From assembly GCF_004135345.1 (NCBI RefSeq), contig NZ_CP035495.1, forward strand, positions 2,666,001 to 2,730,000: a stretch of DNA of 64,000 nucleotides, in the 5' to 3' direction. The position numbers and the translations under genes were made by a program. This stretch comes from Xylanimonas allomyrinae. Lineage in GTDB: Bacteria; Actinomycetota; Actinomycetes; Actinomycetales; Cellulomonadaceae. Positions 9,893 to 18,576 of the stretch are shown here, one piece after another. The notes under the pieces were generated by a model. The model did not search any database and was not told where the DNA came from. It saw only the letters and a program-made list of their open reading frames with translations. Numbering within the stretch: position 1 is the stretch's first letter; each line of letters opens with the position of its first letter.

Positions 9893-11203
9893 TCATCCCA
9901 CGAACTCCAGGTGCCATGGCTCGCCTGCCACTCTTCCGGTAGCCCAGCCGAACTGCCGTGCATTGGCTACCAACCAGTGGTACTTCTCCCCGTCAGGGCC
10001 GAAGTCCTCGTGACCGTACCGGTAGTCCGGCACGTCGATCGCGATGCCGCACCCGTGGTTCGACGTTCCCGGCTTTGCCGCCCAGTCGCCCTGCTGCGCC
10101 TTCGCGTCGACCTGGTCCTCATAGGACCGGTAGGCGTCGTCGAGCGGCAGGCTCATCCCGAACGCCCCGGAGAACGCCTCGTTCAGCCGCTCAAGGCCCG
10201 CGAACGCCGACGGCGCGAGCAGCATCGGGTGGGCCGGCTCGATCCACGTAACCGTCGGAGCCCACGGCACCTGTACGAGGGCAGACGCCGGAATGCGCCC
10301 GTTCCCGTACTTGGCGCACAGTTCCCGCCCTGAGACGGGGGCCGAGCCGGCGGCCGCCGCCGACCCGGTGGCCGAACCGCCCGGCGTCGCCCCCGCGGAC
10401 GACCCGCCGGCGGTCGCCGACGCCCTGTCGGCGGCCGCACGAGCAGCCTCGTCCGCCGCGGCCTTCGCGGACACCGCCTCGCTCACGACGTGAGCCGCTG
10501 CGTCGAGGGCGGCCTGAGCGGCCGCGAACTCCTTCGCGGCCGCGCCGAGCGCGTCGGCCGAGCTCGCGTCCACTGCGTGGTCGCGGTTCTGCCGTGCGGC
10601 GTCGAGCGCGTCCTTCAACGCCCGCCGGACCGAGTCGTCGCCCACCTTGCCCTCGGACTCGGTCAGCGTCTTGTCGGCCGCCTCGATCGAGGCGTCGAGA
10701 GCCAGCTTCGCCGCAGACGCCGCCTTGGTCGCCTCGTCGAGCAGGTACCCCGCGTGCGACGCGCGCACCGCATCGATCGCAGCCCGAAGCGCGGCCTCCG
10801 CGCCCTTCGCATGAGCCACCTCGGCGTTCGCGGCGCGGAGCGCAGCGCGCGCCGCTGTCAGCGACGCGCCATGCACGACTCCTTTGGCGTCCGCCTTCTC
10901 CTTCTCAGCGGCCTCGATCGCGCCCGCGAGCCCATCGCGAACGCCGTCGTCAGCGACCGCGCCCTCGCTCGACGTGAAGAGGGACTTCGCCGTGGTGATC
11001 TCGTCGGCGAGGCGAGCGACCAACGCGCGCTCAGCCGCCTGCGCCTGCGCCGTCTGGGCCGTCACCTCATCGAGCTGGCGAGAGATGCCCCGCCGATGGG
11101 TCACGACGGCGCAGGCGCCGACGACAAGAACGACGACAACGACAGATGCAATGGTGACTCGTGTCAAACGAGCCATTCCCGCACGACGACGGCGCGCGCC
11201 CAT
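9893..11203 (-). CDS. M15 (VanY-type) D,D-carboxypeptidase-like protein with coiled-coil stalk
   Basis: A 436-residue extracytoplasmic protein. Residues about 10-35 form a membrane anchor (ASVVVVVLVVGACAVV). Residues 45-285 are an Ala/Glu/Lys-rich coiled-coil stalk with repeated A-A-x-x-A patterns. The C-terminal 130 residues are an M15 peptidase: LDDAYRSYEDQ, SNHGCGIAIDV with the zinc-binding His and Asp, and EPWHLEF with the last zinc His. Such enzymes trim peptidoglycan peptides. ATG at 11203 follows AAAGGA. It ends convergently with bglA and begins beside the mobile-element region, so it could be cargo of an accessory island, although its codon use looks like its neighbours. Confidence 0.85.
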   Translation of the reverse strand: MGARRRRAGMARLTRVTIASVVVVVLVVGACAVVTHRRGISRQLDEVTAQTAQAQAAERALVARLADEITTAKSLFTSSEGAVADDGVRDGLAGAIEAAEKEKADAKGVVHGASLTAARAALRAANAEVAHAKGAEAALRAAIDAVRASHAGYLLDEATKAASAAKLALDASIEAADKTLTESEGKVGDDSVRRALKDALDAARQNRDHAVDASSADALGAAAKEFAAAQAALDAAAHVVSEAVSAKAAADEAARAAADRASATAGGSSAGATPGGSATGSAAAAGSAPVSGRELCAKYGNGRIPASALVQVPWAPTVTWIEPAHPMLLAPSAFAGLERLNEAFSGAFGMSLPLDDAYRSYEDQVDAKAQQGDWAAKPGTSNHGCGIAIDVPDYRYGHEDFGPDGEKYHWLVANARQFGWATGRVAGEPWHLEFVG

Positions 11204-11597
11204 TATGGGTCCTTTCAGACTGATTGCTCCCAGCAATCGTCAGCCATTGTGGATAATAGTGGGTCTTCTGCTCCGCGCCGAACGGTCGACCAAATCGGCC
11301 GCGATTGCACCCCGACATGGCACGATCCGCACTGACCTGCACACCCGACGGGACCGCCAGCCGATTCCCGGCGATCGCCGCGTCCGCGCGGACGGCGTCG
11401 TACCCGATGCGACGTCGTCGGCGCACTCGACGCACGAAGGGACGTCACCGATCTCTTCGAAGAAGAGCCGCTCGCGCTCCTGGGGAGCCGACGCCGCGTT
11501 CGCGCGGCCCGTTCCGCCCGCGTGTCTCGACCCGCGTGCGCGCCCACACAGAGGAGGTCTGTCTGGGTGAGGTTCGACATGGCGTCGTCGGTGCACG
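11204..11597. other. Gene-free stretch before the truncated HTH gene
   Basis: No full gene is supported. The 3' half has a short frame around 11420-11530 encoding CDVVGALDARRDVTDLFEEE with coding-like third positions, which opens without a start codon and loses its coding character before its stop; it may be a decayed gene end. The A/T-rich GTGGATAATAG near 11250 may be part of the promoter of the M15 gene. Confidence 0.4.
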
Positions 11598-11776
11598 ATG
11601 TCTCGTTGCCGCGCGGGTCAGACCTTCGCTGAGCAGATTGGCGAGAAGGTCGCCCACGTCATGTGGTGGCGGCGTGTGCCGCAGACCCGGCTCGCGCCCT
11701 CATTGGGAATCACTCAGCCGACGCTGTCGATGAAGCGCCGCGGTCAGATCGCCTGGAGCGCTGCGGTCGATCTGCT
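11598..11776 (+). pseudogene. HTH regulator cut short by an insertion element
   Basis: The frame from ATG 11598 encodes FAEQIGEKVAHVMWWRRVPQT followed by RLAPSLGITQPTLSMKRRGQ, a clear phage-repressor/XRE-type helix-turn-helix. After IAWSA (about residue 57) family resemblance stops, and the frame runs on to 11909 into element sequence. In relatives this motif is followed by a final helix and a short acidic tail, which are missing. I infer that the insertion element removed the 3' end. No clear ribosome binding site is seen. Confidence 0.55.
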
Positions 11777-11847
11777 GGGAAGTGAAGACCTCACGGCGCG
11801 AGCCGAGGCCGCTCGGCTCAGATCGCTGACAGACGCTCCTATAGTTG

Positions 11848-12804
11848 TCAACTCGCCGGAAGGGCCGCTCTCGGTGTTGGTCGGAGCAGGTGGAAGACCT
11901 CGCGGATGACGTACCGCTTGAGGCAGCGGATGATCTCGCGCTTGGTCTTGCCCTCGGCGGTGCGGCGGGCGACGTAGTCGATCGTGGGTTGGTGGAACCT
12001 CATGCGGACGATCACGGTGCGGTAGATCGCGGCGTTGAGCTGTCGGTGGCCGCCGTGGTTGATGCGGTGCCTTCCAGACGTCGTCCCGGAGCCTGTGGGC
12101 ACGGGCGCGATCCCGGCGAGCTTCGCGAGCGCGGCTTCGGACTTGATGCGTTCGGGGTTGTCGCCGGCCACGACGAGGATCTCGGCGGCGGTGTCCACGC
12201 CGATCCCGAACGACTCGAGCAACTGCGGTGCGGTGCGGTTGACGAGGTCGCCGATCTGCTTGGTCAGCTCCGCCGCCTCGGTGGCGTCCAGGGCGAGGTC
12301 GGTGCGCAGGGACCTCGCCAGCTGCCAGCCGACGACCCGGCGGGAGAACACATCGATGACGAATGCGGCGTAGACCCAACCGGAGAACGTGCGGCAGTAG
12401 GTGATGTCGCAGACCCACAGCCGGTTCGGCGCAGGGGCGGTGAAGTTCCGCTCGACCAGGTCCGGGCGGGTGTCCGGACCGGTGCCCCGGATCGTGGTGC
12501 GTGGCCCTTTGGCCCGGGTGATGCCTCGCAACCCGGCGACGCGCATGAGCCGCTCGACCGTGCAGCGGGCCACTCGGTGCCCCTGCCTGCGCATCTCGGC
12601 GTGGACTTTGCGGGCACCGTAGACCCCGAAGTTCGCCGTGTGGACCTGCTCGATCACCTTTGTCGTGGCCCGGTCACTGACCGAGCGAGCCGATGGCCGG
12701 CGCGCCTTGGCCGCGTAGTACGTGCTCGGAGCGACCTGCAGCTGCTCACAGATCGGCTCGACTCCGAAATCGTCCTTGTGCTCGTCGATGTAGGTGACGA
12801 TCAC
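11848..12804 (-). CDS. Hybrid transposase: IS3 OrfB integrase fused to IS110 C-terminal domain
   Basis: A 318-residue frame. Residues 1-172 are IS3 OrfB: the HTH_21 region (YGARKVHAEMRRQGHRVARC) and the start of the rve integrase core with the first catalytic Asp in WVCDITY and FVIDVFSRRVVGW. From about residue 174 it becomes the IS110 transposase_20 domain: LVNRTAPQLLESFGIGVDTA, then VAGDNPERIKSEAALAKLAG, SGRHRINHGGHRQLNAAIYR and GKTKREIIRCLKRYV. The rest of the DDE core is therefore absent and the protein should not be an active IS3 transposase. The junction is at about nt 12285. The start overlaps the orfA stop by four bases. Confidence 0.85.
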   Translation of the reverse strand: MIVTYIDEHKDDFGVEPICEQLQVAPSTYYAAKARRPSARSVSDRATTKVIEQVHTANFGVYGARKVHAEMRRQGHRVARCTVERLMRVAGLRGITRAKGPRTTIRGTGPDTRPDLVERNFTAPAPNRLWVCDITYCRTFSGWVYAAFVIDVFSRRVVGWQLARSLRTDLALDATEAAELTKQIGDLVNRTAPQLLESFGIGVDTAAEILVVAGDNPERIKSEAALAKLAGIAPVPTGSGTTSGRHRINHGGHRQLNAAIYRTVIVRMRFHQPTIDYVARRTAEGKTKREIIRCLKRYVIREVFHLLRPTPRAALPAS

Positions 12805-13127
12805 CGCTGTGGGCGGTCGAGCTCCGCCGCGAAGAAAGCCGACGCACTACGCAAGATCGCGTTCGCGCGCCGCAACTCCCGGTTCTCCCGCTCCAGCTCG
12901 ACCAGCCTCTGTGCATCCGTCGTCGTCGTGCCCGGCCGGTCACCGGCATCGATCTCAGCCTGGGTCACCCAGCCCCGTAGCGTCTCGGGGTTGATCCCGA
13001 GCTGCTCACCGATGCGCCGACACGCGGCGTGCCTAGTGGCCGGGTCATGCTTCGCCTCGATCACCAGCCGAACCGCGCGCTCACGCAGCTCATCGGGGTA
13101 CTTCCTCGGTGCCACCCTGACTCTCAT
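12801..13127 (-). CDS. IS3-family transposase OrfA
   Basis: A 108-residue HTH protein typical of IS3 OrfA: RKYPDELRERAVRLVIEAKH, an HTH in IGEQLGINPETLRGWVTQAE, and a leucine-zipper-like tail LVELERENRELRRANAILRS. In intact IS3 elements a -1 ribosomal frameshift near the end joins OrfA to OrfB; here the ATGA overlap is seen but no obvious A-rich slippery run. ATG at 13127 is the natural start. OrfA looks full length although its partner is a hybrid. Confidence 0.9.
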   Translation of the reverse strand: MRVRVAPRKYPDELRERAVRLVIEAKHDPATRHAACRRIGEQLGINPETLRGWVTQAEIDAGDRPGTTTTDAQRLVELERENRELRRANAILRSASAFFAAELDRPQR

Positions 13128-13166
13128 CCTTCCGTGGAATGAGAGCCTCCATCAGACCCGGGGCGA

Positions 13167-13723
13167 GACACTCCCGTGCGGCGTGTTCCCGAAGTCAGCG
13201 CGACAGCCCGGTGGGGACCGCTCGCGCGGGTGGGGCCGTGACGTGCTGGGGCCGCTGTGGGACGCGCTCGGGAGGGGATCAGTGCAGGGTGCGCGCGACC
13301 GGGTTCGGCGGTAAGCGCCTCAGAAACCTGCGCGGACTGCGAGCGGCTATCACCAGCCGGACAGCGGGAAGTGGCGCGGGGGTCACGCCCCACCCCGAAC
13401 GCGCCGCGTGCGCTCGCCCATGCCGTAGCCGTCGAAGTCGCCTTGTCTGACAGCGATGCCCGCTGCCCGCGCCGTGCTCGCCGCCCGCACGCGCAACGCC
13501 GCCCGCCGTGTACCGGCCCGGAAGCCGCACCCACACCCGATCACGTCAGGCCGATGCCGTCAGCCCGCACGGGGGAACCTCACGCCTCGCCGCCGCCGAC
13601 CTCGCCGCCGCCCCGCTGCCTGCCGCCTCTACGGGAACGCTAGAGGAACGCGCCGAACCGGGGCCTTACGGGAACGACAACAGCCAGGCCGCAAAACCGC
13701 TGCTGACCTGGCTGTTCATCTTG
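13167..13723. other. Gene-free stretch between the element and tRNA-Arg
   Basis: No coding frame in this region has a convincing start, family match or codon bias. ACAGCCAGG at about 13679-13687 pairs with CCTGGCTGT at 13706-13714 just beyond the 3' end of the tRNA gene, and may end its transcript. The rest may be island debris. Confidence 0.4.
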
Positions 13724-13796
13724 TGCGCTCGAAGGGATTCGAACCCCCAACCTTCTGATCCGTAGTCAGATGCTCTATCCGTTGAGCTACGAGCGC
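13724..13796 (-). tRNA. tRNA-Arg (anticodon ACG)
   Basis: A 73-base cloverleaf on the minus strand. The acceptor arm GCGCTCG pairs with CGAGCGC, the anticodon loop CTACGGA is closed by TCTGA/TCAGA, and the T arm holds GGTTCGAATCC. The ACG anticodon is normally modified to ICG and reads CGN arginine codons. CCA is not encoded. Confidence 0.96.
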
Positions 13797-13979
13797 GTGG
13801 CCGTCGCCCCGGAGCGCTGCTCCGGCTGACCGGCCGTCGAGAACACTACAACGACTCGGCGGTGATCCCCAAACCGTGGCCGTCGTTCGTGATCCACCCC
13901 ACGACTCGACGGCGGCGCCCGCGCGGTCGCCCGGGCAACAGAAAAGGCCCCGGGCTCACGGCGGCCGGGACCTTCCTGG

Positions 13980-14068
13980 CGGAGACGGAGGGATTTGAAC
14001 CCTCGAACGGATTGCTCCGTTACCACCTTAGCAGGGTGGCGCACTAGACCTGACTATGCGACGTCTCC
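13980..14068 (-). tRNA. tRNA-Ser (anticodon GCT)
   Basis: An 89-base class II tRNA on the minus strand. The acceptor arm GGAGACG pairs with CGTCTCC, the anticodon loop CTGCTAA is closed by CCACC/GGTGG, and a long variable arm (TAACGGAGCAATCCGTT) follows. It reads AGC and AGT. Discriminator base is G, as usual for tRNA-Ser. Confidence 0.96.
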
Positions 14069-14135
14069 ATTGCGGTCGCTGAGAGCACCGCGACGGCCAG
14101 GGTACCCGGCCCACGCTCCAGCGCCAAAGCCTCTG

Positions 14136-15010
14136 TCACCTGCGTGCCCCTGCTGTCATCATGATCGCCCCGGTGACGAGCACGAGTCCGGCCGCCTCGG
14201 GCAGGGTCGGTACCTGCCTCAGCACCACTGCTCCGACGGCGACGGCCGTCGCCGGCAGCAGCGCCGTCAGCACCGCGAATGTCGCCGTGCCGGTGCGCCG
14301 CAGCACCACCTGGTCGAGCACGTACGGCACCACCGACGAGCACACCGCCACCACCAGCAGCAGCCCCAGCACTCCGGGTCGTGCCACGACCGTGGGCGCG
14401 GTGTGCGCGAAGACGGGCGCGAAGGCGATCGCGCCGGCCACCATGCCGACGGCGAGCGAGTCGATGCCCGCTCCCGCGCCGGCGACGCGCTTGCCGAGCA
14501 CGATGTACCCGGCCCAGCACGCGGCGGCGGCTGCGATCGCGAGGAGCCCGGAGACGGCGTCGTCGTGCGCGAGGCCCGAGTCGAGCGTGACGCCGGCGAG
14601 CAGCACGACGCCCGTGGCGGCGACGATGATCGCGGCGCGTTCGCGCCACCCGCGGCCGGTGACGGCCCCGACGGCGACGGGGCCGCAGAACTCGATCGCG
14701 ACGGCGACGCCGAGCGGCAGGTGGTCGATCGCGATGTAGAACGCGATGTTCATTGCGGCGAGCACGACGCCGAACGCCGCCGCCGCGGCGAGCGCGCGCC
14801 GCGTCCACCGGCGGCGCCACGGCCGCCGCCAGGCGGTCAGGACGACGGCGGCCAGCACGATGCGCCACCATCCGACGGCGGGCGCGGCGATGCGGTCGAA
14901 CAGGCCGACGGCGACGGCAGCGCCGGCGTAGAGGGTGAGCCCTGAGACGAGGAACAGCGCGGGGCGGGCACCCGCTCGCCGAGCCGGTGTGACGCGGTCG
15001 GGCGGCTCAC
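14136..15010 (-). CDS. EamA/DMT-family transporter (one frameshift)
   Basis: An inner-membrane permease with about ten hydrophobic segments, such as GVVLAAMNIAFYIAIDHLPL, VAIEFCGPVAVGAV and VCSSVVPYVLDQVVLR; the last resembles the homoserine/threonine exporter RhtA group, so amino-acid or metabolite export is likely but unproven. The natural start is GTG at 15010, in a GTGA overlap with the ppx stop, giving MSRPTASHRLGERVP; to continue into the transporter frame one extra base is needed near 14970. Without it, the transporter frame has no ATG or GTG start near its beginning. I read this as an assembly deletion. It is probably co-transcribed with ppx. Confidence 0.75.
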
Positions 15011-15929
15011 AGGCTTTCGAGGTGGCGCAGGATCGCGCCTTCGCGCAGCGCCCACGGGCAGATCTCGACCTCGTCGACCTTGAGCGCGCGCATCGCCTCC
15101 TCGGCGACGACGGCGCCCGCGACGATCTGCCGGGCGCGGCGCGGGCCGATGCCGGGCAGCACGGTGCGGTCGGTCGAGGACAGCCGTGCGAGGCGCGGCA
15201 TCCAGTCCTCCAGGTGCGCGAGGCGCATCCGATACCGTTCTCCGGCCCGAGCACCTCTCGGGACATGCCGGCCAGCCGGGCCAGGGAGCGGAAGGTCTTC
15301 GAGGTCGCGACGACGTGGTCGCCGCTGAGCATGCGGCCGGCGCCGAGGGCGTTGCCGAGCGTGTGGCGCACGTGCTCGCGCAGGAGGGCGACGTCGGCGG
15401 GGGCGGGCGGGTCGGCCTCCCACAGGAACTCGCGGGTCATGCGTCCGGCTCCGAGCGGGACGGACAGGGCGACGTCGGGCTCCTCGTCGGTGCCGGCGGC
15501 GATCTCCAGCGACCCTCCCCCGATGTCGAGCAGCAGCAGCCGGCCGGCGCCCCAGCCGTACCAGCGACGCGCGGCGAGGAACGTCAGCCGCGCCTCGTCC
15601 ACGCCGGCGAGCACCTCGATCGGGACGCCCAGGCGGTCGGTGAGCATGGCGAGCACGTCCGCACCGTTCGTGGCCTCGCGCACGGCCGACGTCGCGATGG
15701 CGAGCGTCTGCTCGGCGCCCTGCTCACGCCCGACGGCGGCGGCGCGCGTCACGGCGGCGTCGAGCGCTGCGACGCCCTCGTCGGAGATGGAGCCGTCCGG
15801 CTGGAGGTAGCGCATGAGACGCACCTCCATCGACTCGGACGCGGCGGGCACGGGGCGTGCTCCGCGTGCGGCGTCGAGCACCGCCATGTGGACGGTGTTG
15901 GACCCGATGTCGATGATTCCCAGGCGCAC
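15007..15929 (-). CDS. ppx: Ppx/GppA-family phosphatase (one frameshift)
   Basis: This family hydrolyses polyphosphate or pppGpp through an actin-like ATPase fold. The N-terminal LGIIDIGSNTVHMAVLD and the LLLLDIGGGSLEIAAG motif form the nucleotide/phosphate site. After SREVLGPE the frame changes near 15240; the other frame continues RYRMRLAHLEDWMPRLARLS, IGPRRARQIVAGAVVAEEAM and ends CPWALREGAILRHLESL, the normal C-terminus. One added base restores a protein of about 307 residues, typical of actinobacterial Ppx. ATG at 15929 begins the protein. The downstream EamA gene overlaps its stop. Confidence 0.85.
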
Positions 15930-16061
15930 AGCGCAACGCTAGCCCCTCGGTGGTGCGCGTCGCCGTTCATCTGCGCGACACTGCGTCACCGCCCGCGACG
16001 GACCGTGCCAGGTTTCGCTACGCTGCGGAACCGATTGCTCGTCCAACTTCAGGAGCTGCAC

Positions 16062-16472
16062 ATGTCAATGGTCGACGCCGTCAAGTCGGTCTTCAGCAAG
16101 TACGCCACGTTCAACGGCCGCGCTCGCCGCGCCGAGTACTGGTGGTTCGCACTCGCGATGGCGATCGTCTCGGCCGTCCTGAGCGCGGTGCTGATGCCGA
16201 TCGCCCTCTCGTCGGTCGACGTCGCCACGGGTGAGATCGGGGCCGGGTACTACGCCGCTCTGATCCCGCTCTGGGTCGTCAGCCTCGCCGTGCTGCTGCC
16301 GGGCCTCGCCGTCACGGTGCGCCGCCTGCACGACACCGGCCGCCCGGGCGGGTGGATCTTCATCGCTCTGGTTCCGTTCGTCGGCGGCATCCTCCTGATC
16401 GTGTTCACGGCGACCGCGGGCACCGTCGGTCCCAACCAGTTCGGACCGGACCCCAAGGCCGTGCAGGCCTGA
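16062..16472 (+). CDS. DUF805 family membrane protein
   Basis: A 136-residue protein with the DUF805 hallmarks: a soluble start SVFSKYATFNGRARRAEYWW followed by a first membrane segment, a second and third hydrophobic segment (LWVVSLAVLLPGLAV and WIFIALVPFVGGILLIVF) and the conserved VRRLHDTGRPGGW between them. Function in the family is not established. ATG at 16062 has AGGAG six bases upstream; a second ATG two codons later is possible. It is divergent from ppx and convergent with the sugar ABC operon, separated from it by a strong hairpin. Confidence 0.88.
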   Translation: MSMVDAVKSVFSKYATFNGRARRAEYWWFALAMAIVSAVLSAVLMPIALSSVDVATGEIGAGYYAALIPLWVVSLAVLLPGLAVTVRRLHDTGRPGGWIFIALVPFVGGILLIVFTATAGTVGPNQFGPDPKAVQA

Positions 16473-16481
16473 TCGGGTGCT

Positions 16482-16528
16482 CACGACGACGGCGGCCGTG
16501 CCCAGGTGGCACGGCCGCCGTCGTCGTG
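16482..16528. terminator. Strong hairpin between convergent genes
   Basis: A perfect 21-bp inverted repeat, with arms at 16482-16502 and 16508-16528 and the loop CAGGT, placed 10 bp after both stop codons. There is no T run. It most likely ends transcripts from both sides. Confidence 0.75.
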
Positions 16529-16538
16529 ACCGGGGCCG

Positions 16539-17516
16539 TCAGCCCTTGACGCTGCCCGCCAGCAGGCCGCGCACGAAGTAGCGCTGGAGGGCGAGGAAGA
16601 CCACGAGCGGCACGATCATCGAGATGAACGCGCCCGCGGACAGCAGCTGCCACTGCCCGCCGCGGGATCCCGCCAGCTCGGCGACCGCCACGGTGAGCGG
16701 GCGACTGCCCGCTCGGGTGAACGTGAGGCCGACCAGCAGGTCGTTCCACACCCACAGGAACTGGAAGATGCCGAAGGACGCGATCGCGGGCACGAGCAGC
16801 GGCATGAGCACGCGGAAGAACACCTGCACGTGCCCGGCACCGTCGACGCGGGCCGCCTCGACCAGCGACGGCGGGATCTCCTTCATGAAGTTGTGCAGCA
16901 GGAAGATCGCCAGCGGCAGCGCGAAGATCGAGTGCGAGATCCACACCGTCCAGAACGAACCGTTGATGCCGATCTTGACGTAGTCGCGCAGCAGCGGCAC
17001 CAGGGCCACCTGGAGCGGCACCACCTGGAGCGTGAACACCGCGACGAACAGGAAGCTGCGGCCCTTGAACGGGATCCACGCGAACGCGTAGGCGGCCAGC
17101 AGCGCCAGCGTGATCGGGATGACCACCGCGGGCAGCGTGATGACGAACGAGTTGACGAAGAACTCGCCCAGGCTCGCGTTCCCGTGGATGGCCTGGTCGT
17201 AGTTCTCCAGGGTGAACGCGGCCTGGCCGCCCAACAGGTCCGGGACGACCGTCCACCAGCCCGACCGGCGGATGTCCAGCGAGGGCCGGAACGAGGTCAC
17301 GAGCAGGCCCAGCGACGGCAGCGTCCACAGGATCGCCAGGATGATCGCGATGCCGGACGCCCAGGGCGAGCTCAGCCTCCCCTTGGTGGCGATGGCGCGC
17401 CGTTCGAGGCGTGAGAGCCGGTCCTTGCGCGCAGCGGGCTCGTCGTCGTCGCGTCGGCCGGCCGCCGGGACGCCGTCGATCGGGGGCGGGAAGGTGGGCG
17501 TGTTCGAGCCGCTCAT
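16539..17516 (-). CDS. Carbohydrate ABC transporter permease, MalG type
   Basis: A 325-residue inner-membrane permease with six hydrophobic segments after a long charged N-terminus. The EAA loop is EAARVDGAGHVQVFFRVLMP near residue 225, the contact site for the ATPase. The C-terminus ends FVRGLLAGSVKG, the standard MalG-type ending. ATG at 17516 lies in a four-base overlap with the preceding permease gene, and GGAGGAGATC precedes it. It forms the second half of the membrane pore for an oligosaccharide importer; no ATPase is encoded in the operon, so a shared MsiK/UgpC-type ATPase from elsewhere probably powers it. Confidence 0.92.
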   Translation of the reverse strand: MSGSNTPTFPPPIDGVPAAGRRDDDEPAARKDRLSRLERRAIATKGRLSSPWASGIAIILAILWTLPSLGLLVTSFRPSLDIRRSGWWTVVPDLLGGQAAFTLENYDQAIHGNASLGEFFVNSFVITLPAVVIPITLALLAAYAFAWIPFKGRSFLFVAVFTLQVVPLQVALVPLLRDYVKIGINGSFWTVWISHSIFALPLAIFLLHNFMKEIPPSLVEAARVDGAGHVQVFFRVLMPLLVPAIASFGIFQFLWVWNDLLVGLTFTRAGSRPLTVAVAELAGSRGGQWQLLSAGAFISMIVPLVVFLALQRYFVRGLLAGSVKG

Positions 17517-18502
17517 CGGATCTCCTCCGTCTTGCGGAGCTGGCGGACGTTGTACGCGATGATCGGGATCACCAGGATGAACAGCACGACGGCGAACGCC
17601 GAGGCCAGACCCTGGTTGTTCTGCCGGAATGCCTGCGTGAAGAACTCGTTGGCGACGACGCCGGTGCCGAACTGCCCGCCCGTCATGGTGCGCACGATGT
17701 CGAAGACCTTGAGTGCGGTGATCGCGATGGTGGTGAGCACGACGATGAGGGCCGGCCGGATCGACGGCACCGTGATGTAGCGGAACATGCCGACGCCGCT
17801 GAGCCCGTCGAGGCGGGCCGCCTCGATGATGTCGTCCGGGATCGCCTTGATCGCCGCGGACAGCACCGTCATCGCGAAGCCCGTCTGGATCCAGATCATG
17901 ACGACGATGAGGAACGCGGTGTTCGACGGCTGGTTGAGCAGGAACTGCTGCGGCTCCAGGCCGATCCACACCAGCACCTGGTTGAGCAGGCCCGTCTGCT
18001 GGATGTTCGGCTGGTTGGGGCGGAACTCGTACACGAACCGCCAGATGATCGACGCGCCGACCATCGAGATCGCCATCGGGATGAAGATCAGCACCTTGGC
18101 CGCTCGTTCGAACCGGCTGCGGTCGATGATCACGGCGTAGACCAGACCGATGAACGTGGCGAGCACGGGCACCGCGATGACCCAGATCGCGGTATTGACC
18201 AGTACCTGCTGGAACTGGCCGGTGGTGAACATCTGCTTGTAGTTGTCGAACCGGACGAACGTGTCACCTGTGCGGTCGAAGAACGAGCTCCACAGCGTGA
18301 TGAGCGCCGAACGCACCAGGCCGTAGGCGAGCAGCAGCAGCGGCACGCCGGCGAACGCGAGGGCGACCACCCAGTTGGGCACGCGTTTCGGCCGGTCGAC
18401 GAGGTACAGGATCAGGCCCATGACCACCACGAAGAGCGCGATGGCGATGAACATGTCGGCGATCTTCTCGCCGGGAGTCGTGGGGTTGAGCAGCCATCCC
18501 AT
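17513..18502 (-). CDS. Carbohydrate ABC transporter permease, MalF type
   Basis: A 329-residue permease with eight or so hydrophobic stretches, starting MGWLLNPTTPGEKIADMF; two N-terminal segments precede the standard six. The EAA loop is EAARLDGLSGVGMFRYITVP near residue 235. The stretch FIPMAISMVGASIIWRFVYE is characteristic of alpha-glucoside-type permeases. ATG at 18502 follows AAGGAGGTCC. It lies between the binding protein and the MalG-type gene in the same operon and should pair with the latter. Confidence 0.92.
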   Translation of the reverse strand: MGWLLNPTTPGEKIADMFIAIALFVVVMGLILYLVDRPKRVPNWVVALAFAGVPLLLLAYGLVRSALITLWSSFFDRTGDTFVRFDNYKQMFTTGQFQQVLVNTAIWVIAVPVLATFIGLVYAVIIDRSRFERAAKVLIFIPMAISMVGASIIWRFVYEFRPNQPNIQQTGLLNQVLVWIGLEPQQFLLNQPSNTAFLIVVMIWIQTGFAMTVLSAAIKAIPDDIIEAARLDGLSGVGMFRYITVPSIRPALIVVLTTIAITALKVFDIVRTMTGGQFGTGVVANEFFTQAFRQNNQGLASAFAVVLFILVIPIIAYNVRQLRKTEEIR

Positions 18503-18538
18503 GGTCGGACCTCCTTCGGTGGACACACGGATATGCCA

Positions 18539-18565
18539 AGGCCGGGGACCCGGGGTCCCCGGCCT
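18539..18565. promoter_or_regulatory. Intercistronic hairpin after the binding-protein gene
   Basis: AGGCCGGGGACC pairs with GGTCCCCGGCCT around a three-base loop. On the minus strand it lies 11 bp after the binding-protein stop and 36 bp before the permease start. In such operons hairpins here protect or partly end the upstream mRNA, so that more binding protein than permease is made. Confidence 0.6.
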
Positions 18566-18576
18566 CACTGCAAGGG

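Larger units (their letters stand above)
11780..13166 (-). mobile_element. Composite insertion element, IS3-type left part fused to IS110-type right part
   Basis: The element holds an IS3-type orfA and a long orfB whose last 145 residues are IS110-type. The end next to orfA shows CATCAGACCCGGGGCG at about 13150-13165, resembling the terminal repeats of actinobacterial IS3 elements. No matching repeat is seen at the other end, as expected if that end came from IS110, which lacks terminal inverted repeats. The left limit is set only by where the HTH gene loses similarity, so both limits are approximate. Confidence 0.6.

Noticed and set aside
11780-13166. A simple intact IS3 element
   Set aside because: The C-terminal half of OrfB is IS110-type and no second terminal repeat is seen, so the element is a hybrid and probably inactive.
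14136-15929. A single 597-residue Ppx-EamA fusion protein
   Set aside because: The uninterrupted frame exists, but its middle (about residues 230-310) is frame-shadow sequence; the true Ppx end and the overlapping EamA start lie in other frames.
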